From positions 1-27,395 of the forward strand of contig QOPK01000008.1 in the NCBI GenBank assembly GCA_003331685.1: a stretch of 27,395 bases of DNA, written 5' to 3'. Position numbers and translations under genes: made by a program. This stretch comes from Halieaceae bacterium. GTDB lineage: Bacteria > Pseudomonadota > Gammaproteobacteria > Pseudomonadales > Halieaceae. Numbering within the stretch: position 1 is the stretch's first letter; each line of letters opens with the position of its first letter. Below the pieces are notes generated by a model. It was not told the DNA's origin and searched no databases. It saw nothing but the letters and a program-made list of their open reading frames with translations. Of the stretch, positions 1-7,339 are shown one piece after another.

Positions 1-909
1 GAGCGTATCGCGCAGCACCGTTGACGCCTCGAGCATATCGAGCACTTTCAATGAAGCCGCGCAAATGGCAGGGGCAAGCGTATTGGAGAAAAGGTAGGGG
101 CGTGAGCGCTGCCGAAGAATATCGACGATCTCCTGACGACCTGCAGTAAAGCCTCCCGATCCGCCGCCCAATGCCTTACCAAAGGTGCCGGTAATAATGT
201 CTACCCGATCGATTACTCCGCAGTACTCATGGACCCCACGGCCCTGATCACCCATGAAGCCGGTGGCGTGACAGTCGTCGTGATGGACCATTGCGCCGTA
301 GGTATCGGCCAGATCACAGATCGCATCCAGTTGGGCGATCGTGCCATCCATGGAGAACACGCCATCAGTCGTAATCAGAGTTCGTCGCGCGCCCGCGTCC
401 CGCGCTTCCTGAAGCTTGGCTTCAAGATCGGTCATGTCATTGTTGCGGTAGCGATAGCGAGACGCTTTGCAGAGCCTGACGCCATCAATAATGGACGCGT
501 GATTGAGCTCGTCTGAGATCACCGCATCCTCTGGGCCGAGAATCGTCTCAAACAACCCCGTATTGGCGTCAAAGCAAGCCGCATAAAGGATGGTGTCTTC
601 CATGCCTAAAAACTGACTGACCCGGTGCTCCAGCGTTTTGTGAATGCCCTGAGTGCCACAGATAAATCGGACCGATGCGGCCCCAAAACCCCATTGGCTG
701 AGGCTGTCACTCGCTGCCTGCATCACCTCGGCGTTGTTAGCGAGACCGAGGTAATTATTGGCGCACATATTCACCACATTGGCACCGCCCTCAAGGGTGA
801 TGTCATTCTTTTGCTCTGAGGCGATGACGCGCTCAGTCTTCCAAAGCCCGGCGGCTTTGATTTCAGCGATCTCTGCGGCGTAGCTGTCTTTTACTGCCTG
901 ATAACTCAT
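1..909 (-). CDS. kbl: 2-amino-3-ketobutyrate CoA ligase (glycine C-acetyltransferase), 3' end cut by window edge
   Basis: PLP-dependent enzyme of the alpha-oxoamine synthase family. It cleaves 2-amino-3-oxobutyrate with CoA to glycine plus acetyl-CoA, the second step of threonine degradation in the cytoplasm. I translated the minus strand directly: 303 codons run without a stop from an ATG at 909 to base 1. The visible part has the family hallmarks NNYLGLA (51-57), the substrate/PLP region [11 protein letters not shown] (133-143), DDCHATG (211-217) and the PLP lysine in [10 protein letters not shown] (Lys245). The family is usually about 395-400 residues, so roughly 95 C-terminal residues lie outside the window. 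The ATG follows the tdh stop after a single base (TGA-C-ATG), so the two genes are co-transcribed and probably translationally coupled. Identification is very secure. Confidence 0.97.
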   Translation of the reverse strand, partial: MSYQAVKDSYAAEIAEIKAAGLWKTERVIASEQKNDITLEGGANVVNMCANNYLGLANNAEVMQAASDSLSQWGFGAASVRFICGTQGIHKTLEHRVSQFLGMEDTILYAACFDANTGLFETILGPEDAVISDELNHASIIDGVRLCKASRYRYRNNDMTDLEAKLQEARDAGARRTLITTDGVFSMDGTIAQLDAICDLADTYGAMVHHDDCHATGFMGDQGRGVHEYCGVIDRVDIITGTFGKALGGGSGGFTAGRQEIVDILRQRSRPYLFSNTLAPAICAASLKVLDMLEASTVLRDTL

Positions 910-910
910 G

Positions 911-1957
911 TCAGTCCTTCCAATCCAGAATCACTTTGCCCGACTGCCCCGAGCGCATGATGTCAAAGCCTTCCTGAAATTCGCTGTAGTGAAAGCGGTG
1001 CGTAATGATGCGCTCGATCGGCAAGCCGCTTTGGATCATCATCACCATCTTGTACCAGGTCTCATACATCTCACGACCATAAATGCCCTTGATGTTCAAA
1101 CCTTTGAAGACCACGTCGGTCCAATCGATGCCGGTATCGTCAGGCATGATGCCCAGCATGGCGATGTTGCCGCCGTTGATCATCTTGCTGAGCACATCTC
1201 TGAAAGCCGCGGGTGAGCCTGACATTTCGAGACACACATCAAACCCCTCGAGAATCCCAAGGCTCTCCATGAAGTTCCGGGTGATTTCCTGTTTAGCCAC
1301 GTTAATGGGCTGCACCTTGGGCACAATGCGCTTGGCCAGATCCAGACGGTATTCATTTACGTCGGTCAGGATCACGTTGCGCGCACCACAGTGTCCCGCG
1401 ACCATCGCTGCCATAATACCGATGGGGCCCGCACCCGTGATGATGACGTCTTCACCCACCATATTGAAGGACAGGGCGGTGTGAACGGCGTTGCCATAGG
1501 GGTCGAAAATACTCAGGAGATCCGTAGGCAGGTAGACGCTGGGGCGGAATACGTTGGTGGCCGGAATCGCCACGTACTCGGCAAACGCACCATCGCGATT
1601 GACGCCGACCCCTTCGGTGTTGGGACACAAATGCAGACGCCCCGCGAGGCAGTTGCGGCAGCGGCCACACACAATGTGGCCCTCTCCCGAGACAATATCG
1701 CCGATCTGCAGACCCGTAACGTTTGCGCCCAGCTCGACGATTTCACCGGCGTACTCGTGGCCTGCCGTCATTGGGGTCTTGATCGTTTTTTTCGCCCAGT
1801 CGTCCCAGTTGTAAATGTGCACATCGGTGCCACAGATGGCGGTTTTATGAACCTTGATCAGTACATCGTTACCGCCCACCACCGGAATCGGGACATCTTC
1901 CAGCCACAGTCCCTCCTCGGCGTGTTTCTTCACCAATGCTTTCATGACAGAAGCCAT
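911..1957 (-). CDS. tdh: L-threonine 3-dehydrogenase
   Basis: Zinc-dependent medium-chain alcohol dehydrogenase that oxidises L-threonine with NAD+ to 2-amino-3-oxobutyrate, the substrate of the Kbl protein encoded next. At 348 aa it fits the family (E. coli 341). The catalytic zinc site includes Cys42 ([10 protein letters not shown]) and His67-Glu68 (GHEYAG). The structural zinc site is Cys97, Cys100, Cys103 and Cys111. The Rossmann nucleotide loop GAGPIG lies at 175-180. The start is uncertain by four codons: MASVMKAL from 1957 or MKAL from 1945. The second matches the usual family N-terminus, and neither has a clear Shine-Dalgarno sequence. It is the first gene of a tdh-kbl operon, with about 190 bases of non-coding DNA upstream towards the cupin gene. 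I could not identify a promoter there with confidence. Confidence 0.96.
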   Translation of the reverse strand: MASVMKALVKKHAEEGLWLEDVPIPVVGGNDVLIKVHKTAICGTDVHIYNWDDWAKKTIKTPMTAGHEYAGEIVELGANVTGLQIGDIVSGEGHIVCGRCRNCLAGRLHLCPNTEGVGVNRDGAFAEYVAIPATNVFRPSVYLPTDLLSIFDPYGNAVHTALSFNMVGEDVIITGAGPIGIMAAMVAGHCGARNVILTDVNEYRLDLAKRIVPKVQPINVAKQEITRNFMESLGILEGFDVCLEMSGSPAAFRDVLSKMINGGNIAMLGIMPDDTGIDWTDVVFKGLNIKGIYGREMYETWYKMVMMIQSGLPIERIITHRFHYSEFQEGFDIMRSGQSGKVILDWKD

Positions 1958-2150
1958 CCAATTTGTGCTACTTAATGGACTTTTTATGCGTAATCGCGGC
2001 GTTTGGATGCCTCTGGCACAAGATTTTTCAACTCGCGGATCAGCCCGCAGAGATGCCTCGCAGCACCAACCTGTTCAAAATTTTTTACAACCGGCCACAG
2101 GGACCGCCACGCCTGCGTTTGCGCGATTTCGCGCGCAAGTCCTCGGTGCG

Positions 2151-2543
2151 CTACTTTGTCTCTATCATGAGGTACGAAACCGTCGTATCTCCGACGTTCA
2201 GGCCCTCATGCCATGCGATGCCTTCGCTGAAAAAATAGCTCCCGGTCTTGAGCGTCATCTCCCGAGTGCCGGCGTCACTGGTAATCCGCATCGTTCCACC
2301 AGATAACGCATAACCAAAATGCCGCGGGTGAAAGTGCCTCTCATGACCCACCCCGGGCGGGAACGTGCACCGGAATATCCGAAGCTCAGCATCCTCGCGC
2401 AGGACTTCGCATACCGATTCGCCTTGCCAACCCGCCGCGACGGGATCGAGCAATTCGCCAGACCAGCCCACGGCACTAACGCTCAAGCATATGACCAAAG
2501 ACCACCTTGATTGTCTCAATAGGTCCGGTTTGAAAAAACGCAT
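2151..2543 (-). CDS. small cupin-fold protein with N-terminal hydrophobic segment
   Basis: A 130-residue protein with a single cupin barrel. The first cupin motif is visible as GHERHFHPRHFGYALSGG (residues 66-83), offering His67, His70, His72 and His75 as metal ligands. The second motif is GSYFFSEGIAWHEG (101-114), with His112. Residues 14-28 form a hydrophobic stretch after basic residues (Arg10, Arg13), so the protein may be exported or membrane-anchored; no clear cleavage site is seen. I chose the ATG at 2543 because AAGGA lies 8 bases upstream; a GTG one codon earlier is also possible. Substrate and role are unknown: the family includes enzymes, ligand sensors and small metal-binding proteins. 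The gene stands alone on its strand, diverging from the CoA-transferase gene, and its neighbours do not suggest a pathway. Confidence 0.72.
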   Translation of the reverse strand: MRFFKPDLLRQSRWSLVICLSVSAVGWSGELLDPVAAGWQGESVCEVLREDAELRIFRCTFPPGVGHERHFHPRHFGYALSGGTMRITSDAGTREMTLKTGSYFFSEGIAWHEGLNVGDTTVSYLMIETK

Positions 2544-2766
2544 CACATTGGTCCTTGGGTCAGCGCAAGCACAGCTCGCTTCCTCTTCGCGTTAACAGCA
2601 TGACATGGTGACCTCGTATCCACCATGGACAACGGCATTGCCTTTCACAAGATTTGAGCCTAGGTTACTTAGAGCTCATTCATCTAATAATAACTCGTGC
2701 AAGCCACCAATCTGCTCAATCAGCGCCTCATCACCGAGCGGAACTAAGCTTCACCGGAGTACTGAC

Positions 2767-3945
2767 ATGAAACCACTGGAAGGCATCACTATTCTCGAGT
2801 TCTCCACCATGATCACCGCAGCACTCGCGAGCATGATGCTCGCAGAACAAGGTGCGCGAGTGATCAAAGTCGAGCCCAGTGATACGGGGGACCCTATGCG
2901 CTACATCGGGGCGCGCAAGGGCGACATCTCCTCATTATTTGCCGGCTGCAACCGCGGCAAAGAGTCGATCAAGATTGATCTCAAAACTGAGGCGGGTCAG
3001 GCGGTCATCCGCGACATGGCCTCGCAGGTAGACGTGGTCATCCACAACTTTCGCCCGGGAACGATGGACACCCTGAACCTGGGTTGCGACGCACTGAGGG
3101 CGATCAACCCACGGCTGGTGTATATGGCGATTTCGGGCTTCGGCACGGAAGGCCCGCTCCGCCGGGCACCGGCCTATGACCCGATCATTCAGGCCCATTC
3201 GGGGATGACAGCCACTCAAGGTGGCGGTGACTCCCCCGCTTTTATCCGCTCTTTACTCTGCGACAAAATTACCGCCTACACCGCCTGTCAGGCGGTCACC
3301 AGCGCTTTGTTCGCCCGGGAGCGCACCGGAGAGGGCCAGCTGATCGACCTCTCCATGCTCGACTCGGGGCTGTTCTTCATGTTCCCCGATGGCTTCCAGA
3401 ATCATGCTCTGCTCGATGAGAACGCCATCCCCGGCGGAATGCTGATCGACATTTTGTATGAGCTCACATTGACCAAAGACGGCGGCATCAGCATCGCGGC
3501 AGGCAATCAAGAGATGCAAGGGCGCATGCTGAAGGCGATTGGGCTCCTACATCTACTGGGGGACGAGCGCTTTAGCACCATGCAAAAGCTTGTCGAGAAT
3601 CTGCAGGTTTTTCGGGATCTCGTCGCTGAAAAGTGCCTCGAGTACACCAGTGATGAGTTACTGGCCTTGTTGCGCGAGGTCGAGGTGCCCTGCGCCAAGT
3701 GCCTCAACCGCGACGAAGTGCTGGCCCAGGAGCAACTGAGCGCCAACGACAGCATCGGGGAGATCGACCATCCGCATCTTGGCACGCTGCGCATCGTAAA
3801 AGCGCCACCCCGGTTTGGCGGAGTGCGACTGGCACCCTCGCGTCCAGTGCCGGCCCACGGTGAGCACACTGACTCGGTGCTCGCTGATTTTGGCTTAAAC
3901 ACGCAGCAAATCGACGCCTTGCGGTCGGAGGGCGTACTGGGCTGA
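2767..3945 (+). CDS. CaiB/BaiF-family (class III) CoA-transferase
   Basis: Family III CoA-transferase, moving CoA between carboxylic acids through an aspartyl-CoA thioester intermediate. The 392-residue length is normal for the family (about 390-410). Typical features are the N-terminal MKPLEGITILEFS, RVIKVEPSDTGDPMR (31-45), NRGKESIKIDLK (62-73), NFRPGTMD (94-101), GFGTEGP (124-130) and TGEGQLIDLSMLD (187-199). By position, the catalytic Asp is most likely Asp166 in LLCDKITAY. The ATG at 2767 is preferred to longer in-frame starts because GGAG precedes it by about 7 bases and family similarity begins exactly there. The substrate acid cannot be told from sequence; formyl-, carnitine-, succinyl- and methylsuccinyl-type enzymes all share these motifs. 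It converges with the SDR gene, leaving only 12 bases between the stops. Confidence 0.92.
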   Translation: MKPLEGITILEFSTMITAALASMMLAEQGARVIKVEPSDTGDPMRYIGARKGDISSLFAGCNRGKESIKIDLKTEAGQAVIRDMASQVDVVIHNFRPGTMDTLNLGCDALRAINPRLVYMAISGFGTEGPLRRAPAYDPIIQAHSGMTATQGGGDSPAFIRSLLCDKITAYTACQAVTSALFARERTGEGQLIDLSMLDSGLFFMFPDGFQNHALLDENAIPGGMLIDILYELTLTKDGGISIAAGNQEMQGRMLKAIGLLHLLGDERFSTMQKLVENLQVFRDLVAEKCLEYTSDELLALLREVEVPCAKCLNRDEVLAQEQLSANDSIGEIDHPHLGTLRIVKAPPRFGGVRLAPSRPVPAHGEHTDSVLADFGLNTQQIDALRSEGVLG

Positions 3946-3957
3946 TACGCCGCCTCG

Positions 3958-4710
3958 CTATTGAGCGGTGAAACCTCCATCGACACTGAGCACAGCACCC
4001 TGGCACAGGCTAGAGTCTGCTGAGGCGAAAAACAGCACGGCGCTAGCCACTTCCTCAGCGGTACCCATGCGACCAATAGGCATGACCCCACGCAGCATGG
4101 CTTTAGCTTCATGTTTATCGGGCATAAGGTCTGTCCAGCGCTCCATCATCGGCGTCTCGATCACGCCGGGGCAAACGCAGTTAATTCGCACGCCGCTGGT
4201 TGCTAACTCAATGGCCATATCCCGAGTGAAAACCACAAGCCCGCCCTTTGCACTGCCATAAGCCGTAGACAGCGGAAAGCCGACCAGCCCATTCAGGGAG
4301 GAGATGTTAATCACGCTACCTGAGCCTCTTTCCACCATGCGGGGCACAAAATGTTTACACAGTAACCATGGGCCCTTTAAGTCTGTATCCAGGACCCTGT
4401 CCCACTCGTCGACGGTCGTCTCGTTGTAGGTTTTGTTGAGCTCTGACCCCGCGTTGTTGACCAGCACATCAACACGATCCCAGAGGCCGAAAACCGCATC
4501 AGCGACTCGCTCCACTCCCGCCTCAAACCTTACGTCGAGTTCCATCGCAAGATGGCCCTCACCTAGCTCTTTGGCCAACGCTTCTGCAGCGGGTAAATCG
4601 CGGTCCAAGATACAAACCTCCGCACCCTCGGCCGCAAAACGCCGGACGGTCGCCGCGCCGATCCCGCTAGCACCGCCTGTGACGACACATCTTAAATTCA
4701 GCAACCGCAT
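3958..4710 (-). CDS. SDR-family NAD(P)-dependent oxidoreductase
   Basis: Classical short-chain dehydrogenase/reductase of 250 residues, the standard size. The cofactor loop TGGASGIG is at 11-18 and an acidic residue at the end of beta-2 (ILDRD, Asp36) favours NAD(H). NNAG is at 85-88, the catalytic serine lies in INISS (135-139), and the Tyr151-x3-Lys155 pair is in AYGSAKGG. The C-terminal GAVLSVDGGFTAQ is also typical. The ATG at 4710 follows a GAGG/GGAAA ribosome-binding site 5-8 bases upstream. The substrate is not predictable. It lies tail-to-tail with the CaiB-family gene, so the two are not an operon, although a joint role in acyl or alcohol catabolism is imaginable. Confidence 0.94.
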   Translation of the reverse strand: MRLLNLRCVVTGGASGIGAATVRRFAAEGAEVCILDRDLPAAEALAKELGEGHLAMELDVRFEAGVERVADAVFGLWDRVDVLVNNAGSELNKTYNETTVDEWDRVLDTDLKGPWLLCKHFVPRMVERGSGSVINISSLNGLVGFPLSTAYGSAKGGLVVFTRDMAIELATSGVRINCVCPGVIETPMMERWTDLMPDKHEAKAMLRGVMPIGRMGTAEEVASAVLFFASADSSLCQGAVLSVDGGFTAQ

Positions 4711-4900
4711 ATTTTTCCTCTATCGTTAAGGGTATTCACAACTCATGGCCATGTGCAGGCCGAGGTCCTTAGCGCTGACGGCCACTCAATTTACCGCGAA
4801 AGAGCGCCTGCGACACAAAAAATCGGCGGTAGCTGTGAATCAGAAGGCACCGAATGGAAGGGAAAGAGCATTTCAACCGTTAATATGGTGGGAGGGCACA

Positions 4901-4975
4901 ATGACATCTTTCGACACGTATAGTTTGCTGACGGCAGCAACCGTATTGGCCGTAATGGCTACGGCTTTTATCTGA
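4901..4975 (+). CDS. candidate 24-residue hydrophobic peptide
   Basis: ATG at 4901 is preceded by a strong GGGAGG six bases upstream and opens a 24-codon frame ending in TGA. The peptide is almost entirely non-polar after residue 7: the tail YSLLTAATVLAVMATAFI would make one short membrane helix with the N-terminus MTSFDT outside it. I recognise no family. Small single-helix peptides of this kind are common as subunits or regulators of membrane complexes, but nothing here names a partner. The good ribosome-binding site is the main support; with only 24 codons the frame could be open by chance. Confidence 0.35.
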   Translation: MTSFDTYSLLTAATVLAVMATAFI

Positions 4976-5014
4976 TACCAAACCCCTCCGCACAGCACGA
5001 TCTGTAACGTTCTC

Positions 5015-5110
5015 GGGCGCTGGTATAGGCGTCTTAGGCCCGCAATAATGAGACAAAAGTAAGAGAACTTTGTCACAGGCGCCCAAATGTAGATGTGATA
5101 GCGTCTATCA
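5015..5110 (+). other. possible structured RNA or leader upstream of the 47-codon ORF
   Basis: Three inverted repeats are packed into about 95 bases. An outer pair GGGCGC (5015-5020) and GCGCCC (5079-5084) encloses a hairpin with GACAAAAGT (52-60 of this line, i.e. 5052-5060) against ACTTTGTC (5067-5074), an 8-bp stem with one bulged A and a six-base loop. A perfect 6-3-6 repeat, TGATAG-CGT-CTATCA, follows at 5096-5110. The arrangement would fit a folded 5' leader or small RNA read on the plus strand ahead of the ORF at 5161, but the symmetric elements could equally be protein-binding sites. No known RNA family was recognised. Confidence 0.3.
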
Positions 5111-5160
5111 ATGATTAGTGGAGGCACTACGCGGTAGGAGGCTTACATCGGGGGATCGCT

Positions 5161-5304
5161 GTGGATCTGACACGCGGTGAGTGGGTAACGTTAATTGTGT
5201 GGCTGCTTGCACTCACGCTAAACGTCCTGTTGCTGGATGAAGACGTGCAACGTCAGCTAGGGCTGTGCGGTGAAAGTTGGCTACACACCTGCGAAGAAGA
5301 GTAA
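5161..5304 (+). CDS. candidate 47-residue single-span membrane protein
   Basis: A GTG at 5161, with GGGGGA five bases upstream, opens a 47-codon frame ending in TAA. The product has a short charged N-terminus (MDLTRGE), a clear transmembrane helix at about residues 8-25 (WVTLIVWLLALTLNVLLL) and a soluble acidic tail with two cysteines (Cys36 and Cys44) ending in EEE. An in-frame TAG lies 45 bases upstream with no ATG between, so GTG is the only reasonable start. The ordered layout of charge, membrane helix and acidic tail looks protein-like rather than random. I recognise no family. The tail would be periplasmic or cytoplasmic depending on topology, which cannot be decided safely. Confidence 0.5.
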   Translation: MDLTRGEWVTLIVWLLALTLNVLLLDEDVQRQLGLCGESWLHTCEEE

Positions 5305-5357
5305 GCGCGGTTGGCTGGTGCTGCGGGCTGGGCAGCGCTATTTGAAAGAGCGTAACC

Positions 5358-5603
5358 TCAGCCGCCGTCGGCCCAGCCGTGAACAGCTTTTTTTTTCCTC
5401 GCAACGCACTCACCGACAAATAACACGCCCTGGATACAATAGAGCAAACCCCAAAAACCAACCACCGCGATTTGAGCACCCCACAATGTTTTGATTAGCG
5501 CCTCTTTACCAGGCATCGCGACAAACAAGACAACCAAAATACAAAATACTGACGCCCATATCAGCGCCGATACCTTCAACATCTTTTTCGTAATTGTCGC
5601 CAT
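5358..5603 (-). CDS. small two-span membrane protein, uncharacterised
   Basis: An 81-residue protein starting MATITKKMLK, with two hydrophobic helices at about 12-30 and 42-64 joined by a short loop (PGKEALIKTL), and a basic C-terminus (ARKKK, 68-72). The positive residues before helix 1 and after helix 2 suggest both ends are cytoplasmic. The ATG at 5603 has a strong GAGGGAG about 6 bases upstream. Just above that ribosome-binding site lies a perfect 8-bp inverted repeat (5616-5636), listed separately. No family is recognised. Its stop faces the end of the 47-codon ORF about 53 bases away, with no clear terminator between. The ribosome-binding site and coherent membrane layout make it likely to be real. 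Confidence 0.7.
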   Translation of the reverse strand: MATITKKMLKVSALIWASVFCILVVLFVAMPGKEALIKTLWGAQIAVVGFWGLLYCIQGVLFVGECVARKKKAVHGWADGG

Positions 5604-5875
5604 GCGCCACTCCCTCTATCTTTATAACAAAGATAGACAGCCCCGGCGTTAAACTTTTGTTACGCGCGCTAATTTTACGTTCCGAATACGCTGTGAAAGG
5701 AGTTTGGGATGCCATTCCCATCGAGCGCTTAGGCTCACGGCACGGCCAAAACCTGCGCATTCGAATCCCCACGAATGCTTGCGCGCATGGATTTTAGGGC
5801 CTCTTGATTGCTGGTAGACCACCGCCCAGATTACCAACTGGGAGATAGACAACATATTTGGTTGAGGCCAGAGAA
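5604..5875. other. intergenic region between the 81-aa gene and tRNA-Pro
   Basis: About 270 bases without a convincing gene. Besides the inverted repeat at 5616-5636, it holds a perfect 7-bp inverted repeat GCATTCG/CGAATGC at 5757-5778 with an 8-base loop. On the minus strand this hairpin lies about 98 bases beyond the tRNA 3' end and is followed by a short TTTT (after GCAGG), so it is at best a weak terminator. A 34-codon open frame ending at 5797 lacks a good start and I do not call it. Confidence 0.4.
5616..5636 (-). promoter_or_regulatory. perfect inverted repeat directly upstream of the ribosome-binding site of the 81-aa membrane gene
   Basis: CTATCTTT and AAAGATAG form a perfect 8-bp repeat with a five-base A/T-rich centre. 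It touches the GAGGGAG ribosome-binding site (5610-5616) of the minus-strand 81-aa gene. It could be an operator for a dimeric repressor or a hairpin in the mRNA leader that affects translation. It is not followed by a T-run, so it does not look like a terminator. Confidence 0.45.
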
Positions 5876-5952
5876 TGGTCGGTGTGAGAGGATTTGAACC
5901 TCCGACCCCTTCCTCCCGAAGGAAGTGCGCTACCAGGCTGCGCTACACACCG
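5876..5952 (-). tRNA. tRNA-Pro, anticodon CGG
   Basis: A 77-base cloverleaf on the minus strand. The acceptor stem CGGTGTG pairs with CACACCG, followed by discriminator A and an encoded CCA. The D-arm GCGCAGCCTGGTAGCGC, the anticodon arm CTTCC-TTCGGGA-GGAAG (anticodon CGG) and the T-arm GGAGG-TTCAAAT-CCTCT are all complete. It closely matches the bacterial proline tRNA reading CCG codons. The gene lies just downstream of the DUF3094 gene on the same strand but has its own promoter. tRNA 3' ends are common integration sites; the DNA beyond this one holds small ORFs but no integrase. Confidence 0.97.
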
Positions 5953-5960
5953 AGGCGCGC

Positions 5961-5989
5961 AGAATACCAAAGCCTCCCACACGGTCCAA
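5961..5989 (-). promoter_or_regulatory. likely sigma70 promoter of tRNA-Pro with GC-rich discriminator
   Basis: On the minus strand TTGGAC (-35, plus-strand 5984-5989) and TATTCT (-10, 5961-5966) are exactly 17 bases apart. A GC-only stretch GCGCGCC then leads to the tRNA 5' end at 5952. A GC-rich discriminator just after the -10 box is typical of stable-RNA promoters under stringent (ppGpp) control. The boxes are imperfect, but spacing and position relative to the tRNA are right. Confidence 0.6.
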
Positions 5990-6001
5990 GATTGGGGGGT
6001 A

Positions 6002-6214
6002 TCAATAAATACCCGCCCACTGAGCGATGCCCTGGCTCAGCAGGCTGAAAGCTGCCACCACTGCCATCAACAAAAAGATCAAGAACAGTGGCTTAAAGGG
6101 TTTGCGCTCAACCGAGTTGACCCCCCGCTCCAGAAAAGCGTCGACCCTGGCCTGATCGGCGTCCGAGAGCTTCTTGGCGTCTTCAGTATCAGCGGGGAAG
6201 TCAGGTTCTGGCAC
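6002..6214 (-). CDS. DUF3094 family small membrane protein
   Basis: A 70-residue protein of the DUF3094 family known from Pseudomonas and related gammaproteobacteria. The diagnostic core is DQARVDAFLERGVNSVERKPFKP (residues 20-42), followed by one transmembrane helix at about 43-62 and a short tail. Function is not known. The only reasonable in-frame start is the GTG at 6214; there is no ATG before an upstream stop and no strong ribosome-binding site, so the start is less certain than the family call. It is the gene immediately upstream of tRNA-Pro on the same strand, 49 bases away. Confidence 0.8.
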   Translation of the reverse strand: MPEPDFPADTEDAKKLSDADQARVDAFLERGVNSVERKPFKPLFLIFLLMAVVAAFSLLSQGIAQWAGIY

Positions 6215-6507
6215 GTTGGGTTTTTGCTCTGCTTTAAAATCATACTGTATCGGTTACGCATCGCTCGACCAAGCGCTCGTTAGCACTAGCCGCTTAGGAC
6301 TAATCTCCGACGACTATGACGTTTTTCCATCAATCGGAGTGACGCACACTGCGTCGTCACGTAGCGGACCCTGCGCGCCAGTTCGAGAAAGGCGCCTCGC
6401 GATGCCCTTTTCATGTATTGCGATCGGTGGATGAAAACGATCAGCACCGATGCTCAAGGCAACTGTACCGGGACAACCCAAGGGCAGGCTATGATCGTTC
6501 AAAGACA
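6215..6507. other. divergent intergenic region with paired inverted repeats
   Basis: About 290 bases between the DUF3094 start and comF, expected to hold both promoters. Two strong inverted repeats stand side by side: CTCCGA (6305-6310) with TCGGAG (6334-6339), and GACGCA-CAC-TGCGTC (6341-6355). They could be operators or hairpins of a leader or small RNA. I could not assign reliable -35/-10 boxes and see no gene here. Confidence 0.4.
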
Positions 6508-7311
6508 ATGAAAAACCCCAAGGCGTTTCATCGCAGCATAGTGCAGCTAATACGATGGCTGGCACCCGCAAGCTGCCTGCTCTGTCGACGTCAGCACAAT
6601 GAAGCCCGCGCCATCTGCGCGGATTGCGAGGCCGCATTCAGCCGGAATCAGCATGCCTGCCACCGCTGCGCCCTGCCCCTTGGGCCCACCAATGCACCGG
6701 CGATCAATCGATTGGGCTTTGCGTATAGTTCAGCGCAGAGGCTGTGCCCGGCCTGCCTCAAGAATCCACCTCACTTTTTCGGCGCATACGCGCCCTACCT
6801 CATGTGCACCGGTATGAGAGACCTCATACACCTATGGAAGTTTCAGAATCGACCTCAGCTGACCGGACTGCTCGCTGAGCTATTGTTGAGCCACTTACCC
6901 ACTGCCCCTACAGAGTGGTTAACCACCCCGAGGGCGGCAGCTCAAACCGTCCTGGTTCCGATTCCCACACAGTGGCGCAGGCAGGTGCGTCGGGGTTTTG
7001 ATCACACCTGGCTGCTGGCTAACGCCATTCGTTCACAGTGCTTACAGCCCCTAGTGGTAAGACCTTGGTTACTGAATCGTCACTACCGTGTTGCCCAGCA
7101 TCGACTGAACAAAAAAAACCGACTCGCCGATTCACAAGATCGATTCGTTGCCCGCCCGTCGATCGTCGGCCACAAAGTTGTGCTGATTGACGATGTCATG
7201 ACGACCGGCGCAACGGCACGCTCAGCAGCGCGTGCGTGCGCGGGGGCTGGTGCGTGCTCAGTGGCCGTGTGGTGCCTGGCGCGCACTCCGGCACCTTTCG
7301 GCGTGGAGTAA
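6508..7311 (+). CDS. comF: ComF family phosphoribosyltransferase-like protein
   Basis: ComF proteins take part in DNA uptake during natural transformation in several bacteria. They combine a cysteine-rich N-terminus with a type I phosphoribosyltransferase domain. Here zinc-ribbon cysteines appear as Cys23/Cys26, Cys37/Cys40, Cys51/Cys54 and Cys80/Cys83. The PRPP-binding loop VVLIDDVMTTGATA is at 224-237, and VPIPTQWRRQVRRGFDHT (150-167) is a family signature. The ATG at 6508 gives 267 residues, slightly long for the family; a TTG at 6418 would add 30 residues unlike ComF. There is no strong ribosome-binding site. The presence of type IV pilus genes further along fits a transformable cell, since uptake commonly uses such pili. 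The biotin genes often found beside comF in gammaproteobacteria are absent here. srkA follows after 28 bases. Confidence 0.93.
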   Translation: MKNPKAFHRSIVQLIRWLAPASCLLCRRQHNEARAICADCEAAFSRNQHACHRCALPLGPTNAPAINRLGFAYSSAQRLCPACLKNPPHFFGAYAPYLMCTGMRDLIHLWKFQNRPQLTGLLAELLLSHLPTAPTEWLTTPRAAAQTVLVPIPTQWRRQVRRGFDHTWLLANAIRSQCLQPLVVRPWLLNRHYRVAQHRLNKKNRLADSQDRFVARPSIVGHKVVLIDDVMTTGATARSAARACAGAGACSVAVWCLARTPAPFGVE

Positions 7312-7339
7312 GATAAGCGCTTTCATCACGGGGCGACCC

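Larger units (their letters stand above)
4711..5160. other. gene-poor region with only one tiny candidate ORF
   Basis: About 450 bases between the SDR start and the 47-codon ORF. No conventional gene is visible on either strand; the longer open frames here lack ribosome-binding sites and protein-like composition. What can be seen is a 24-codon hydrophobic ORF with a strong ribosome-binding site at 4901-4975 and a cluster of inverted repeats at 5015-5110, both listed separately. The stretch 4711-4890 presumably carries the SDR promoter on the minus strand, but I could not pick convincing -35/-10 boxes. Confidence 0.5.

Noticed and set aside
2008..2058. Direct repeat GATGCCTC (2008-2015 and 2051-2058) upstream of tdh as a regulatory repeat
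   Set aside because: Only eight bases, spaced 43 bases apart, with no symmetry; it may well be chance.
2121..2134. GCGCG-ATTT-CGCGC hairpin after the cupin gene as a terminator
   Set aside because: It lies about 17 bases past the cupin stop but no T-run follows on the minus strand.
4745..4900. N-terminal extension of the 24-codon ORF to a 76-residue protein
   Set aside because: The upstream part has no ribosome-binding site and an unstructured, low-quality composition, while the internal ATG at 4901 has a strong one.
5740..5800. TTCGAATCCCC resembling a tRNA T-arm and possible attachment-site copy of tRNA-Pro
   Set aside because: Only the T-loop-like heptamer fits; the flanking bases do not pair as a T-stem, no anticodon or acceptor arms can be built, and identity to the tRNA-Pro 3' end is only about 10 of 14 bases.
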